A stretch of 64,000 nt of DNA from Tubulanus polymorphus (GCF_964204645.1 NC_134025.1:19188001-19252000); one strand, 5' to 3'. Counted from the stretch's first letter, positions 1-12,761 are shown. Made by a program: numbers and translations. The notes: a model not told the origin generated them from the letters alone.

Positions 1-312
1 AGGTAATTGATCAAAGCGTCTTCAAAATTTCCCTCAAAAAGTTCAAAAATGTGTAAAAAGTGCTGATTTTGGCTAACAACAATGGCTGCCAGTCGGCCAT
101 CTTGAATCTGACAGGGCCAGTTTTTGGGCTGAAGATGTGTCTAGGGTAGATACATATGTAACCTAAATATCAAGACATTACCTTGAAGCGTCTTCAGAAC
201 TTCCCAAAATAACTGGATTCCGTCTACTGACGGACGGACGGACGCACGGACGGACGACGGACGAAAAGTGAACGCAATAGCACGCTGGGACTAAAGTCCC
301 AAGTGGGCTAAA
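1..312 (+). repeat. HINE-like repeat, 3' portion
   Basis: The window opens inside a copy of the repeat family described at 1711. Visible are the conserved stretch near positions 30-130, the run of GGAC-type short repeats (228-265) and the 3' terminal hairpin whose arms read roughly AGCCCrCTGGGACT and AGTCCCAAGTGGGCT. The ORF on the other strand here is repeat-derived. Confidence 0.7.
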
Positions 313-1115
313 AATCATATGCCGAATAGCGTGAGGGCAGGACTCGAATCTACTACAACACTCCAACAATGGAAGTCATTGTTCCGTAACATCGACTTGT
401 ATTCAGACTACTCTAACTTGTCATTGTTACGTGCGATATGCACCGTAGCATTCGTTATCTTTAACGGATACACGAGAGTATAAGGCTATATTGCCTACGC
501 GAACTGTACATGAACGTGAACGCTCATCCGCAGTTAACAAACTAATACAAATAATCAGGCTCCAAAACGGATCGCTAATGTGAACATCAATAAAATGACT
601 TCAATTAATGATGATAAAACAAGTATTCCACTCGTGTAAATACCATCTCTAAAAATTCGATGCTATCATCAATGAATCAGCCGAAGTAAATTGCAGCATT
701 TCGAACACTCCCTAAAGAAAAACAACTGACGAAATATCTTTTTGCTTAATCCGTTCAATTAGCCCATTGTTAGCGAAATTACAGGTTACTGAAATTGCGT
801 TTGAGTGTGCTAAATAGCTTTGAGCATATTGTATTAAGCATACGAATGACTATCGATCGGCCAGACTGTTGACATAGGCCAAAAACCGATGATCCACTGC
901 CTGTCCCTTCTGGTTATAGTAAGACTTTTATCGGGTAGGCTATGTACCACCAAAACTGACTGAGCTAAAGTGTAGGCCACCTGATGTGATCTCAAGTCAA
1001 GTTGAAATAGACATTAGACCTAATTGATCGAACCATTTACTACGAGGTTCAGCACTGTTACCCCAACAACGATTAGAACAGGTGACTTACTAATATTCTG
1101 ATATCACCCTTTTTC
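313..1115. other. Intergenic, nothing recognised
   Basis: I see no coding region, RNA gene or repeat family shared with the rest of the window in this stretch. It may be unique host sequence or an old repeat. Confidence 0.5.
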
Positions 1116-1240
1116 CAGCGCAATTGCACTTTCGTACCCCCCTCCCAAAAATGTTTATTTCTGTATATCATTGATCATGGAGGTCTGGAGAATCAAAATA
1201 AATTACTTTAAGTCAAAATTCTGATAATTAAGGGTCGGCC
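1116..1240 (+). repeat. Merlin-family terminal fragment
   Basis: The stretch GCAATTGCACTTTCGTACC followed by a CCCCTCCCAAAAATGTTTAT-type run matches the left terminal inverted repeat of the complete Merlin at 59,422-60,945. Similarity fades after about 100 bp. It is a solo end or a MITE relic, and no transposase lies next to it. Confidence 0.65.
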
Positions 1241-1404
1241 ATGTTTCTGCACTAATCACCACCTAAAAACGCCTGAACAAATATGTCTTAATAAATTTAA
1301 TTTAATTGAATTGACAAAATTTCGTTTTTGGGCATATAACTTTCCTTCATCAGAACATATTTAAATCAATAGCTACACATGAAAATAATGCACCAGTCAC
1401 TGAA

Positions 1405-1500
1405 AGTCCACGCCCTACGGGGCCGGAAAACAAAAATTAGCGCTGGCGGCGCTAGGATCGCTCGGTCGGGACTTTTCTTCCACCGCTATCGGTAACGTTA
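1405..1500 (+). repeat. Inverted-repeat arm (pair with 3020-3245)
   Basis: The segment around GCCCTACGGGGCCGGAAAAC, followed by GCGCTrGGATCG-rich sequence, is present as an imperfect reverse complement near 3020-3245. The two arms enclose about 1.5 kb, most of which is the HINE-like copy at 1711. I read this as a decayed DNA transposon interrupted by the HINE. No clear target duplication was found. Confidence 0.5.
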
Positions 1501-1710
1501 TTTTCATCGCTACCGTAGCGCTATGGATCGCCTACACAGGGGATTCCTGCGCTATTAATCGCTTCAGTATTCGGGGAATTGTGCGATATGGATTGGCGTG
1601 GGGTACCAGGAATACTTTAACACTAAAACTGGCATCTGCAGTTTGAGAATTCTGAAATTCTATTTCTCTAAACGATATCATCAGAAAAATATTACAAACC
1701 AATGTTTGAA

Positions 1711-2960
1711 CTAGGGGTCCAGGGACACCGTGCCCACTTTGGAAGTGGTTTCAAATGCTCAACAATCTAACAATTTCAATATTCAACGCCCCCTGGTGAC
1801 CATTTACAAAAACCAACGACCTTGAAACTCACCAAAATCATAGAACATGTCAGCAGCTACGATTTTGTAATTGATTGTGATAACAAAATATGCCTCGTTA
1901 CCAATTTAATATGGAAATACTAAGTCATTCCACTATTCAACGCCCCCTGGTGACCATATTCAAAACCCAATGACCACGAAACTCACCACTCATAGAACAT
2001 GTCATGAACTACAACTTTGCAATTGATCATGGTAACAAAATATGCATAGGTACCAATATAATAACAAAATACTAAGTTATTCTACTATTCAACGCCCCCT
2101 GGTGACCATATAGAAAAACTAATGTCCTTAAAACTCGCAACAATCATAGATGATGTCATGAGCTACAACTTTGCAATTGATTGTGGTTACAAAATATGCA
2201 TAGGTACGAATATAATAAAGAAATGCGAAGATATTGTATTATTCAACGCCCCCTGGTGGCCATATACGAAATCCAATTACCTTGAAACTCACCACAATCA
2301 TAGAACACGTTATGAGCTACAACTTTCTAATTGATTGTGGTAGCAAAATACGCTTAGGTATCAATATAATTTGGAAAAACTCTTTCCCACTTATGCATGA
2401 GTACTGGTGACATAAAGATGGCCGCCAATTGCGTCATAATTGGCTGATGAAAAATACCTGTCTCAGGTATAAAACATCCCTTTCCAAAGAATACCCATCA
2501 CAAATTGCAATGAGAAATGGCAAACCAGTAGGAAGCTACAGGACTCAGAATTCGGGCCAAAATTAACATTTTTGGGCAGTAAAAAGGTCATAGGACGACC
2601 ATCTTGAGTTCGACCGACCCAATTTTTGTTATGTTGATGGGCCCTGGGGGGATTCACATATATCCGAAAGATCAAAGCGTCTTCAAAATTTCCCTCAAAA
2701 AGTTCAAAAATGTGTAAAAAGTGCTGATTTTGGCGAACAACAATGGCTGCTAGTCGGCCATCTTAATTCTGACAGGGCCAGTTTTTGAAGATGTGTCTAG
2801 GGTAGATACATGTGTAACCCAAATATCAAGACGTTACCTTGAAGCGTCTTCAAAACTTCCCAAAATAACTGGATTCCGTCTACGGACGGACGGATGAACG
2901 GACGACGGACGAAAAGTGAACGCAATAGCCCGCTGGGACTAAAGTCCCAAGTGGGCTAAA
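1711..2960 (+). mobile_element. HINE/pearl-like non-autonomous element, copy 1
   Basis: The copy starts CTAGGGGTCCAGGGAC, then has a short palindrome (GCCCACTTTGGAAGTGG type). Next come four or so tandem units of about 150 bp, each with TTCAACGCCCCCTGGTG, then a unique 3' half with a GGAC-rich run. It ends in a hairpin GCCCGCTGGGACT/AGTCCCAAGTGGGC just before CTAAAA. Tandem nucleosome-length core units flanked by unique arms and a 3' hairpin are typical of Helentron-associated (HINE, 'pearl') elements; that assignment is inference. Other copies are at 1-312, 4399, 5601, 7965, 42,728 (minus) and 48,607. It has no protein-coding capacity. Confidence 0.7.
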
Positions 2961-3019
2961 AAGTGATCTAATTGAGCTCTTAAAAACGGTAAAAATATGA
3001 ATATATGGAAATAAAAAGT

Positions 3020-3245
3020 TAGTTGTTGAAGATGGCGCTAGCTAGCGCTGTGGGTCGCTATGGATCGACGTTGCGGGTGAGGACGTCGGCGCTATTTGAT
3101 GCTGTGGATCGGGCCCGTACACAAGGACTAGTCGCTAAAGCTACGCTGTTACCGGTATGTGATCCACTCATTTTTTCGCCTCTGTCCCGGCGCTATGGAT
3201 CGATAATTTTGGTTTCCCGGCCCCCATAGGGCGGGAACTTTCATT
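3020..3245 (-). repeat. Inverted-repeat arm (pair with 1405-1500)
   Basis: The end of this arm (3210-3245, GGTTTCCCGGCCCCCATAGG) is the imperfect reverse complement of 1408-1445. The inner part carries the same GCGCTATGGATCG words as 1440-1560. The forward ORF in it has no recognisable domain and is best read as repeat sequence. Confidence 0.5.
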
Positions 3246-3319
3246 GACTAAAGTCTATTTATTTTAGATTGTCCACGATCTTTTCGGGATATTTCGCTTA
3301 ATTTTGGGTGTGCATACCT

Positions 3320-3480
3320 CAAATAGGTCTTAAACCAATCAGCAGAGTTGTGCAGTCCAGATAAATCATCGATTCTATGTCCATTTTACACTGTTTAGAA
3401 GGATTGATGAATATTCTTGAAAACTGAGCTTTAAATCAGCGAGAAAGACTGCCATTTTGTTAATTTTTGCTTATTTCTTC
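3320..3480 (-). repeat. Dispersed repeat arm (pair with 7790-7930)
   Basis: About 150 bp is repeated in reverse complement at 7790-7930. Shared words include GAATATTCATCAATCCTTC and ATTTATCTGGACTGCACAAC (given in the 7.8-kb orientation). The pair flanks HINE copies 2 and 3. Family unknown. Confidence 0.6.
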
Positions 3481-4398
3481 ATGCAAATGAGGCATTGCAC
3501 ACATGCGCAATGAGGGGGGGATGCGTCAATTATATCATGGGGGATGAAGCAGCTTCTTGTCGCCAAGAGACCAATCAACAACTCACAACATTACCCAAGA
3601 AAGCTGTTTTAGTTGTAGCGTTTTTTAACGTAAATACATTAAATGCAATTCCACATAGATAAGATAGCGTGACGAAGGCACCACCTGGTGTTGGTCTAAG
3701 GTAATAAATATGGCGTCGCTACAAGAGTTCGTTTCCGTCGCATGATCCCCTGGAGAGGAATCGTGAAGAGGCATCCTGCCGCCGGAAATAATCTTAAGTA
3801 GAGGTTTAATCGGAAGTGAAAAGTAAGAAAATTGGCATATCAACAACGAAAGTAGCTATAGATTCGCTATAGATAAAGTATATAAAATCATTCCTCAGAG
3901 GTCAGTATCACCACTCCCCAGCGAACAAAAAGGGAAAATAACACAATACGCGGGGCCAGCGCGTACCCTCCTGGCTATTTCCACACCGTGCACGTGGAAT
4001 CTTCTGCACATAAACTCTGCCCGTCGATGCGGCGTGCACCGAACGAATCACTGCGATTCCCCTGAGCTTCTCCGCAACATCTCAATAAAATGGGGTCCTC
4101 GAGAGTAGTTAAGGCCTCATCCTCAAGCGGAACTGTGAATCACGAAAAGAACTAAGTTTACGAGTAGGATTTTAGGTAAAAGCATAACTATGAGAATTAT
4201 ATATTATTCGAAAATGTATAAGGTTTTGTAAATATACACGATAATTTTTCACTGTACAAATTATTCGTTATATGTACAACAAATGTACATTATATATATA
4301 CCTATACGTATACATATACATATATATATCTTAAACTTGACTATAAATTTCAGTTCCTCGAAGGAAATAAATATAGTGCGCCGCGAACACTCGAAGCA
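3481..4398. other. Intergenic; possible LTR-like sequence
   Basis: No supported gene. There is a TATATAAAA at about 3877-3886, AATAAA-type words and a TA-rich microsatellite (about 4285-4330) directly before HINE copy 2. A promoter-plus-polyadenylation layout would fit a solo LTR, but I could not define two ends or a target duplication. Confidence 0.3.
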
Positions 4399-5597
4399 CT
4401 AGGGGTCCAGGGACACCGTGCCCACTTCGGAAGTGGTTTCAAATGCTCAACAATCTAACAATTTCAATATTCAATGCCCCTGGACCCATATACAAAAACC
4501 AATGACCTTGAAACCCACCAATATCATAGAACATTTCAGCAGCCACAATTTTGTAATTGATTGTGATAATAAAATATGCCACATTACCAACCTAATATGA
4601 AAATACTAAGTTGCTTTACTATTCAACGCCCCCTGGTGACCATATGCAAAACCCACCAATGACCTTGAAACTCTCAACTATCATAGAACATGTCATGAAT
4701 TACAACTTTGCAATTGATCATGGTAACAAAATATGCCTAGGTACCAATCTAATAAGGAAATACTAAGTTATTCTACTATTCAATGCCCCCTGGTGACCAT
4801 ATAGAATAAATAATGTCCTTAAAACTCACCAAAATGATATATGATGTCATGAGCTACAACTTTGCAATTGATTGTGGTTACAAAATAAGCATAGGTACAA
4901 ATATAATATAGAAATACTAAGTTATTGTATTATTAAACGCCACCAATGACCTGAAAACTCACCAAAATCATAGAACATGTTATGGGCTACAACTTTCCAA
5001 TTGATTGTGGAAACACGCTTAGATGTCAATATAATGTGGAAAAACTCTTTCCCACCTACGAATGAGTACTGATGACACCAAGATGGCCGCCAATTGCGTC
5101 ATAATTGGCTGATCAAGAATACAGGTATAAAAGATCCCTTTCCAAAGAATACCCATCACAAATTGCAATGAGGAATGGCAAACCAGTATGAAGTTACAGG
5201 AACCAGAATTTCGACCAAAATTGACATTTTTGGGCACTAAAAAGGCCTGATCGACCCAATTTTTCTGAAGCTGATGGGTCCTTTGGGGGTTCAAATATAT
5301 ATGAACCATCAAGGTAATTGATCAAAGCGTCTTCAAAATTTCCCTCAAAAACTTCAAAAATGTGTAAAAAGTGCTGATTTTGGCGAACAACAATGGCTGC
5401 CAGTCGGCCATCTTGATTCTGACAGGGCCAGTCTTTGGGCTGAAGATGTGTCTAGAGCAGATACATGTGTAACCCAAATATCAAGACATTACATTGAAGC
5501 GCCTTCAAAACTTCCCAAAATAACCAGATTCCGTCTATGGACAGACGGACGCTATGACGCTACGACGGACGGACGGATGAAAAGTGAACGCAATAGC
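4399..5597 (+). mobile_element. HINE-like element, copy 2 (3' end truncated)
   Basis: It has the same head, core units (about four) and 3' half as copy 1. It stops after the GAACGCAATAGC word, losing its terminal hairpin, and is followed three bases later by the head of copy 3. Head-to-tail arrangement of two copies is direct evidence of repeated insertion into, or templating from, its own sequence. Confidence 0.7.
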
Positions 5598-5600
5598 TAA

Positions 5601-6899
5601 CTAGGGGTCCAGGGACACCATGCCCACTTGGGAAGTGGTTCCAAATGCTCAACATTCTAACAATTTCAATATTCAACGCCCCCTGGTGACCATATACAAA
5701 AACCAATGACCTTGAAACTCACCACAATCATAGAACATGTCAGCAGCTACGATTTTTTTTCAGCTACGTAATTGATTGTGATAACAAAATATGGCTCGTT
5801 ACCAATTAAGTATGGAAATACTAAGTTATTCTACTATTCAACGCCCCCTGGTGACCATATTCAAAACCCAATGACCTTGAAACTTACCCTAATCAAAGAA
5901 CATGTCACGAACTATAACTGTGTAATTGATCATGGTAACAAAATATGCCTAGGTACCAATATAATAAGGAAATACTAAGTTATTCTACTATTCAACGCCC
6001 CCTGGTGACCATATAGAATAACTAATGGCCTTAGAACTTGCCACAATCATAGATGATGCCATGAGCTACAACTTTGCAATTGATTGTGGTTACAAAATAC
6101 GCATTGATACGAATATAATATAGAAATACTAAGATATTGTTTTATTCAACGCCCCCTGGTGGCCATATTCAAAAACCAATGACCTTGAAACTCACCACAA
6201 TCATAGAACACTTTATGAGCTACAAGTTTCTAATTGATTGTGGTGACAAAATACGCTTAGGTGTCAATATAATGTGGAAAAACTTTTTCCCACCTACGAA
6301 TGAGTACTGATGATACCAAGATGGCCGCTAATTGCGTCATAATTGGCTGATCAAAAATACCTGTCTCAGGTATAAAACATCCCTTTCCAAAGAATACCCA
6401 TCACAAATTGCAATGAGAAATGGCAAACCAGCAGGAAGCTACAGGACCTAGAATTCTGGCAAAATTGACATTTTTGGGCACTAAAAAGATCATAGGACGG
6501 CCATCTTGAGTCAGATCGACCCAATTTTTCTTAAGCTGATGGGCCCTTGGTAGATTCAAATATAAACTAAAGATCAAGGTAATTGATCAAAGCGTCTTCA
6601 AAATTTCCCTCGAAAACATGTAAAAAGTGCTGATTTTGGCGAACAACAATGGCTGCCAGTCGGCCATCTTGAATCTGATAGGGCCAATTTTTTGGGCTAA
6701 AGATGTGTCTAGGGTAGATACATGTATAAACCAAATATCAAGACATTGAAGCGTCTTCAAGACCTTAAAGCGTCTTCAAAACTTCCCAAAATAACTGGAT
6801 TCCGTCTACGGACGGACGAACAAACGGACGCTATAACGGACGGACGGACGAAAAGTGAACGCAATAGCCCGCTGGGACTAAATTCCCAAGTGGGCTAAA
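5601..6899 (+). mobile_element. HINE-like element, copy 3
   Basis: Complete copy: head CTAGGGGTCCAGGGAC at 5601, four core units, 3' half, GGAC-rich run and the terminal hairpin ending at 6899. The hairpin carries a small mismatch (CTAAATTCCC instead of CTAAAGTCCC). Confidence 0.72.
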
Positions 6900-7789
6900 A
6901 AAAGGTATAACAGGTCTGTGAGTAGAATGAGAGGAGCGATTAACGAAGAAAAGAGATAGGTTCTTCGACGTCGTAAGAGAAAGTGTGGAGTCGCCAAGTT
7001 GACTTGGGAGGACACATCGTCAGTGAATTCGTCGAAATAAAGTAAATAGCTTGATAGACGAGTCGCCGGGTTGACTCTCTACATCTGTCATCGGGAAGAC
7101 ATCTGATAATTCTTCGCTCACACTTAAACCACCACAGACCTGGATAAAACCTGACAAGCCGGAGCTCAGCCGAGCGTGTCTTTACCGAATCTTCTTGAAA
7201 ACCTGGACCGAAGTGATTATGGATACTCAAAATGCAAGAAAAGGAACCGTTTTGACGGTTGTTTACTAATCCACACGTGTTCGCGACGTTACGATAAAAA
7301 CATTACAATTTTTGAAGAGTTGAACGAAAACAAAACACCTGATTGAGCAAAAGCGCAAAAGCGCCACCCAATGTGTGTATAAATAATTAGGTGCTGACAA
7401 AAAAATGGAGGATGTCAGCACGGCAACCCGCAACAGCTGATCAAGTTGAAAACCGTTGCCAACGGTTCCACGCGGAGTCGAAAAGCAAGAAAAACGTATC
7501 TAAGGAGACCAATTAGGCATTTTGCCAACTCCCTGAACATGGTTATCTAAAAGAAAACTACAGATAAATAATAGGAAATATCGTGTCGGGCATTTTCACT
7601 ACATAGTAAATAAACATGGCTTTGTCAAAGCTATCAAAAATATGCGGTTTGGAAATGATTTAGGCCTATGATAGCGCAAGCATTGCGGCCGTGCCCGCGT
7701 AGTGAAACATGTCCGAGCAATGTACTCTCCCCATTAAACTTACCCAGATCACATGGTACACTCTGCTGATTTTCATAAAGAAGTAAACA
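6900..7789. other. Intergenic, nothing recognised
   Basis: No recognisable gene. The 96-codon minus-strand ORF here has no motif I know and no homologous copy in the window. The sequence is less repetitive than its surroundings. Confidence 0.45.
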
Positions 7790-7930
7790 AACTGGAACAA
7801 AATGGCGGTTTCTCTTGCCGATTTAAAGTTCGATTGTCAAGAATATTCATCAATCCTTCAACTCGGTACCAAATGGATATAAAAACGATTATTTATCTGG
7901 ACTGCACAACTTCACTGGTACGATTAAGAC
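7790..7930 (+). repeat. Dispersed repeat arm (pair with 3320-3480)
   Basis: Reverse-complement partner of 3320-3480, with roughly 80-85% identity by eye. The short ORF across it is incidental. Confidence 0.6.
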
Positions 7931-7964
7931 ACAGGGGCTCGTATCAGAGTTGTAGGTAATGTAT

Positions 7965-8937
7965 CTAGGGGTCCAGTGACACCATGCCCACTTGGGAAGT
8001 GGTTTCAAATGCTCAACAATCTAACAATTTCAATATTCATTGCCCCCTGGTGACCATATACAAAACCAATGACCTTGAAACTCACCACAATCATAGAATA
8101 TGTCAGCAGCTATGATTTTGTAATTGATTGTGATTGATAACAAAATATGCTTCGTTACCAAATTAATAAGGAAATACCAAGTTCTTCTACTATTCAACGC
8201 CCCCTGGTGACCATATAAAATAACTTATGTCCTTGAAACTCACCACAATCATAGACAATGTCATGAGCTACAACTTTGCAAACGATTGTGGTAACAAAAT
8301 ATGCGTAGGTACAAATATAATATAGAAATACTAAGTTATTGTATTATTCAACGCCCCCTGGTGACCAAATGCAAAACCCAATGACCTTGAAACTCACCAC
8401 AATCATAGAACATGTCACACTACAACTTTGCAATGGATCATGGTAACAAAATAGCCCTACGTACCAATCTAATAAGGAAATACTAAGTTATTCTACTATT
8501 CAACACCCCCTGGTGACCATATGCAAAACCCAATGACCTTGAAACTCACCACAATCATAGAAAATGTCATGAACTACAACTCGACCCAATTTTTCTTATG
8601 TTGATGGGCCCTTGGGAGGTACAAATATACACAAACAATCAAGGTTAACGATAAAAGGGTCTTCAAAATTTCCCTCGAAAACTTCGAAATTGTGTAAAAA
8701 GTGCTGATTTTGGCGAACAACAATGGCTGCCAGTCGGCCATCTTGAATCTGACAGGGCCAATTTTTTGCCTGAGGATGTGTCTAGGGTAGATACATATAT
8801 AAACCAAATATCAAGACATTACGTACCTTGAAGCGTCTTCAAAACTTCCCAAAATAACTGGATTCCGTAGACGGAATGACGACGGACGAAAAGTGAACGC
8901 AATAGCCCGCTGGGACTAAAGTCCCAAGTGGGCTAAA
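7965..8937 (+). mobile_element. HINE-like element, copy 4 (internally deleted)
   Basis: Head at 7965 and about four core units. At about 8580 the core jumps directly into the 3' half (GACCCAATTTTTCTTATG), so about 300 bp usually present is missing. It ends with the standard hairpin at 8937. Confidence 0.7.
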
Positions 8938-9239
8938 AACGATAATCTGTTAATCCAATGTATATAGTATATATAAAATAACAAGGGGGCTAACGACGCT
9001 CACAAACTACCCAACTTCAGTCGCTTACTATTTCGTTATTTCTCATCCGATTTTGATAATCCAGGCATGATATGAAAGCTAAGTGGTATAAGCCCATCCG
9101 CTTATAAAAAGCTTATCACCAACGATTAGGTAACTAACTAGGTTTTTGCAAACTTTCAATGTCATGACATTTCAGTGGAGGGTTAGAAACTTTGATAGAC
9201 ATCCAATATGGCGCCGTTGACGTCGCGAACGGCGAATTC
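8938..9239. other. Intergenic with a local duplicate
   Basis: No gene. The words GGTATAAGCCCATCCG and TATAAAAAGCTTA plus ACCAACGATT at 9090-9135 recur in the same orientation at 11,293-11,345, beyond the TIR transposon. This suggests that they are part of an older dispersed repeat. Confidence 0.4.
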
Positions 9240-9383
9240 AACATAGCAAAAGTAAGTTTTTTGGGTCAAAGGTTACTGATTTTGAATCCCTAGCCCTCGG
9301 CCTCCCTGATAATATCAATAATTATGCAGAAACACAAATTCTTGGAAGGGGGGTACGAAAGTGTACGAAAGTGCAATAGCGCC
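9240..9383 (+). repeat. Merlin-family right-end fragment
   Basis: It contains AAGTAAGTTTTTTGGGTCAA and ends GGGGGGTACGAAAGTG...GTGCAATAGCGCCC, which is the right terminal repeat of the Merlin at 59,422-60,945. A 10-bp GTGTACGAAA stutter is present. No transposase is adjacent. Confidence 0.65.
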
Positions 9384-11617
9384 CGGTAAAAGCGCAGATC
9401 CGCACCTCTCGTAAATAGTTCAATCAATTAGGCCTACATTAAATATCACTGATTCAGACTCAAAATGTCATCAGCAATTCAGTACACTGGTTTATTTTAT
9501 AGTATCTTCACTAGAAAGTAGATTTTTAGCCTGGATTTTGTCTCGAGATCGTCACGATTTTTGAACCAGATGCCATATTGGATGGGACAATCTAAAGTGA
9601 AGATTTGTTTAGAATATTTGCTGAAACGATGTTTCATGACCCACTCATTTTGAGGAAGAAAAATATAACTTTCTTGTCAATTTCAACAATGATATCTGAC
9701 AATTTGGTTAGCATTTATAACCTTAGTGACAGTTGAAAAAAATGATTAGGCTAGTTTATGCATAGTCTAGTAGGCCTACCTAGCCGCTCAAACAACGTCT
9801 AGGGCGAAAGTGCTCATATAAGGTTAATTTTCGTCCCTCATTTTGAGGGACGAGGCTTTGAGCGTCTATTTCACCCCTCAAAACACCATCAACTTACCTC
9901 AAACTGACTGTTCTGTAATCAGATGCAAGTTAACTATTGTTTGTGCATAAATTTGTAATCCTAAGTAACTTTTGACGATCGTAGTAGCTCAAAACTTTTG
10001 ACTAGTCGCCTCAAAAAATAGTTGAAGTGAAGCAACATAACAAATATGGCGGCTTTTCATGGTGCATGATGGGAGTGCAAATTACGGATTCGAACTTAAA
10101 CTTGGACTGACATTGATGCCAATGCAGATATTATTCTTGTTTCAAATTCTTAAGGTTGAAATTGACCAAAATTTAGGCTATGCGTTTTATCAACAAAAAA
10201 TAACATTTAGAGTAATTTTAGGGAGACATATTGAATTTTCACATTTTATTAATTTAGTCCGTATTGGAAATCCTGATAGTGGCAATCAATTCAATTCAAA
10301 TCAAATCAATAAATTCTCCGGTTCGCGATTTTAAATCATCAAAAATTTTTATCATAAAACACATTTTCAACGTCAACAAGGTAGGCCTAACTAATTAAAT
10401 TATTTTAGTACAAAGGTTTGATTTGACACTAAAATCAGTTGTTGCATTGCAATTAGCCTAACAGGAGTTAACCTCTATATGATACTTTAGCGTCAGACGT
10501 TGTACGGAACCGTAACAACGACTGGTATTCAGACTAGTTTATGCACTGATTACCCTTAGTCAGTAACCTGTCTGTGGTTTAGTTTCACGATCGGATATTT
10601 TCACTAACCACAGTCAGGAATGGGAAGGTCATTTTTGTATGAAATCTTCGTCAGCCAATTTGACTGACGAGTAATTTGCCTGGCATTTCATTGTCTCTTA
10701 AGATATCCGTCTGATTTTTGCTGTAATCGACGCACAACAGATTCGTAGTTTGTCTAATACCTATAACACCTCACCTGACGATCTTAATCCATGTGCAAAT
10801 CGGCCGTAAAGTGAGAGTAAATTTCCGTCGAGTCAACAGCTGCCATTTTGAAAATTACTGGAGGTGCTGGCACCTGTGGACTGAGGCCAGGACAACAGCA
10901 CAAACTAACAAAGCGAAAAGACGAAATTGAAAAATATTAAGAAATCAACACTTATTCACATTTTTCTTTCACCAGAATTTATTATTTAATTATTTATTAA
11001 GGAAAACACGAAGATTTGAAATATAGGCTGGAAAACCATCAAAAATAAAAATTGTCGTTTCGTCTTGAAAGTTTTATATAAATCCTTGTAGGTCCCCTTG
11101 TCTTATCATGCCACATGTGCAATACAGAGAAACGGCGGCCAATGGCGAAATTTGTGGAGAAATTGGATTATTTCGAAAGGTACCTGTGTTAGTTTGTGAA
11201 TTAAGCCATTAATTGTGGACTGAAGTGGATAGAAAGTATATTTTTGAAGTGTTACTTTTTTCAACCGTGTTTTGGCCCTTGTCATCCCTAACGTTGGTAT
11301 AAGCCCATCCGATTATAAAAAGCTTACCACCAACGATTCGGTAACTAACTATGATTACCCTCACATCGTTTCGGTAATTACGTGGGACAAATCTTTAGGC
11401 CTACTTTAGATTTCCCAATCCAATATGGCGTCCTATTGAAAGATCGTCACGATTTTGAGACAAAATCCGGGCCAAAAATCTGCTTTCTAGTAGAGATATC
11501 ATAAAATAAATCACTGCATTGGATTCTGTGAGACATTCTTAAGTTAGAACAGTGATTTGTATTTCAGTAGATTGCGTCAGTCACGAGAGGTGCGGATCTG
11601 CACTTTACCTAGCGCCC
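9379..11617. mobile_element. Decayed DNA transposon with ~230-bp TIRs
   Basis: Left end 9379-9620 and right end 11,395-11,617 are imperfect reverse complements. Shared words include GCAGATCCGCACCTCTCGT at the tips, and GATTTATTTTATGATATCTC/GGATTTTGTCTC further in. The interior has no transposase ORF and holds the dispersed repeat at 9765-10,545. Superfamily cannot be set because no transposase and no clear target duplication are visible; the outer bases overlap the Merlin end. Confidence 0.55.
9765..10545 (+). repeat. ~770-bp dispersed repeat (inverted copy at 62,337)
   Basis: Nearly the whole segment recurs in reverse complement at 62,337-63,092. It includes the internal palindrome TCGTCCCTCATTTTGAGGGA near 9835 and the outer word CCGTAACAACGACTGGTATT. 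The 91-codon ORF inside is not conserved as a reading frame between copies, so I treat it as non-coding. Confidence 0.75.
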
Positions 11618-12761
11618 TTTTCCCTGATATCTGACCAGTAGAAAAATGAGATACGTCGGTAGGCTTACCAAAGATTAATAGAACCACGACTATTAGCAAA
11701 ACTGCTATTATTTTCTCAGAATTCTTCAAGAGCATTTTTACATTCTCCGGCGCACCGCAGCGTTTAGCAATTTAGTTGATGTTTGCCAGGCACTCGGGTT
11801 ATTGATAATGTAACGGTGGTGTTGAGTGGTTGTCCTGCAATAAATCCCACAAGAAATGTCCTTTAACTGATAAGTTTAAAAAATATTAGCCGCTGGCGCC
11901 ACACAGTGGCAATATCGGGGAGTCATTACAAACTGCAGTGTGCGCACGGGGCCGGCGGGGCCGGGGGCCACGGCACAGGGGGCCTCTTTGCTAAATTGAA
12001 AACCACACCATATCACTATACGAAACCACAATACATTGTAATATGAACTACGATATGCAAAATATTAGTTACAACTTTAGTTACAATTAGAAACAACAGA
12101 AGATACATTCTTGAAATCTGAAATTGTGGGTGTTCGTCATAAACTAGTGAAAATATTTTAAGACACTGATGCGTTGGTGTAAATTATGGTCTAGAATTTC
12201 CCCTAAATCAGCCCCAGTGTGTTGTGGAAAATATCAAGATCATTACGCATGCTGAGTGTTGAAATACAACATGTGATAGGAAGTCCTTAATCGAGTTCTA
12301 GTTTTATCTATTAATCGGATCGTTTTAGGTGGTTGCCAGGTGGCGCCTCCTTGTCATATTTTTGGCGGGTTATGAGTTGATAATCCGCCATTATAATGTG
12401 TATCTGAAGAAATAAAGTGTGTTGTATTTTCTCAGATGGTTACAAAATATTTATCATTATTTCTTCAGTGGTTGTAACTGTGGAGAGATCCGTCGTCGCC
12501 ACTGTCAAAGTCGTGTCACGTCCACGAGCCGCGCTGGTGTGAAATACAGAAATCGACTGTCGTTTCTGACCACCAGGTCTGCTTTCTGTTTCGGGAAATA
12601 AATCTGTTTGATACTGGAGTACTACTTAAACGTTTCAACTCGTTTAAATTTTAAAAATTCGTCTTAAATTTGGGTTTTGAATAAATTTTCACTCGTCTGT
12701 ACTTTGAACAACTCTTGTTATTTGAATGTGGCTACGTCGTCACTAATTCACTTTGGTTATT
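11618..12761. other. Intergenic, nothing recognised
   Basis: No gene is supported. The 60-codon ORF at 12,419 lacks any motif. A GC-rich patch lies near 11,945-11,980. Confidence 0.4.

Noticed and set aside
2122-8807. Several 60-97 codon ORFs in the first 9 kb
   Set aside because: All fall in the HINE-like core units or 3' halves and differ between copies by frame-breaking changes.
1116-9383. One giant Merlin spanning both terminal fragments
   Set aside because: The flanks show no matching duplication and the interior is a set of unrelated repeats; the two ends are separate relics.
10059-10334. 91-codon ORF
   Set aside because: Lies in a dispersed repeat whose other copy (62.3-63.1 kb) does not preserve the frame; no motif.
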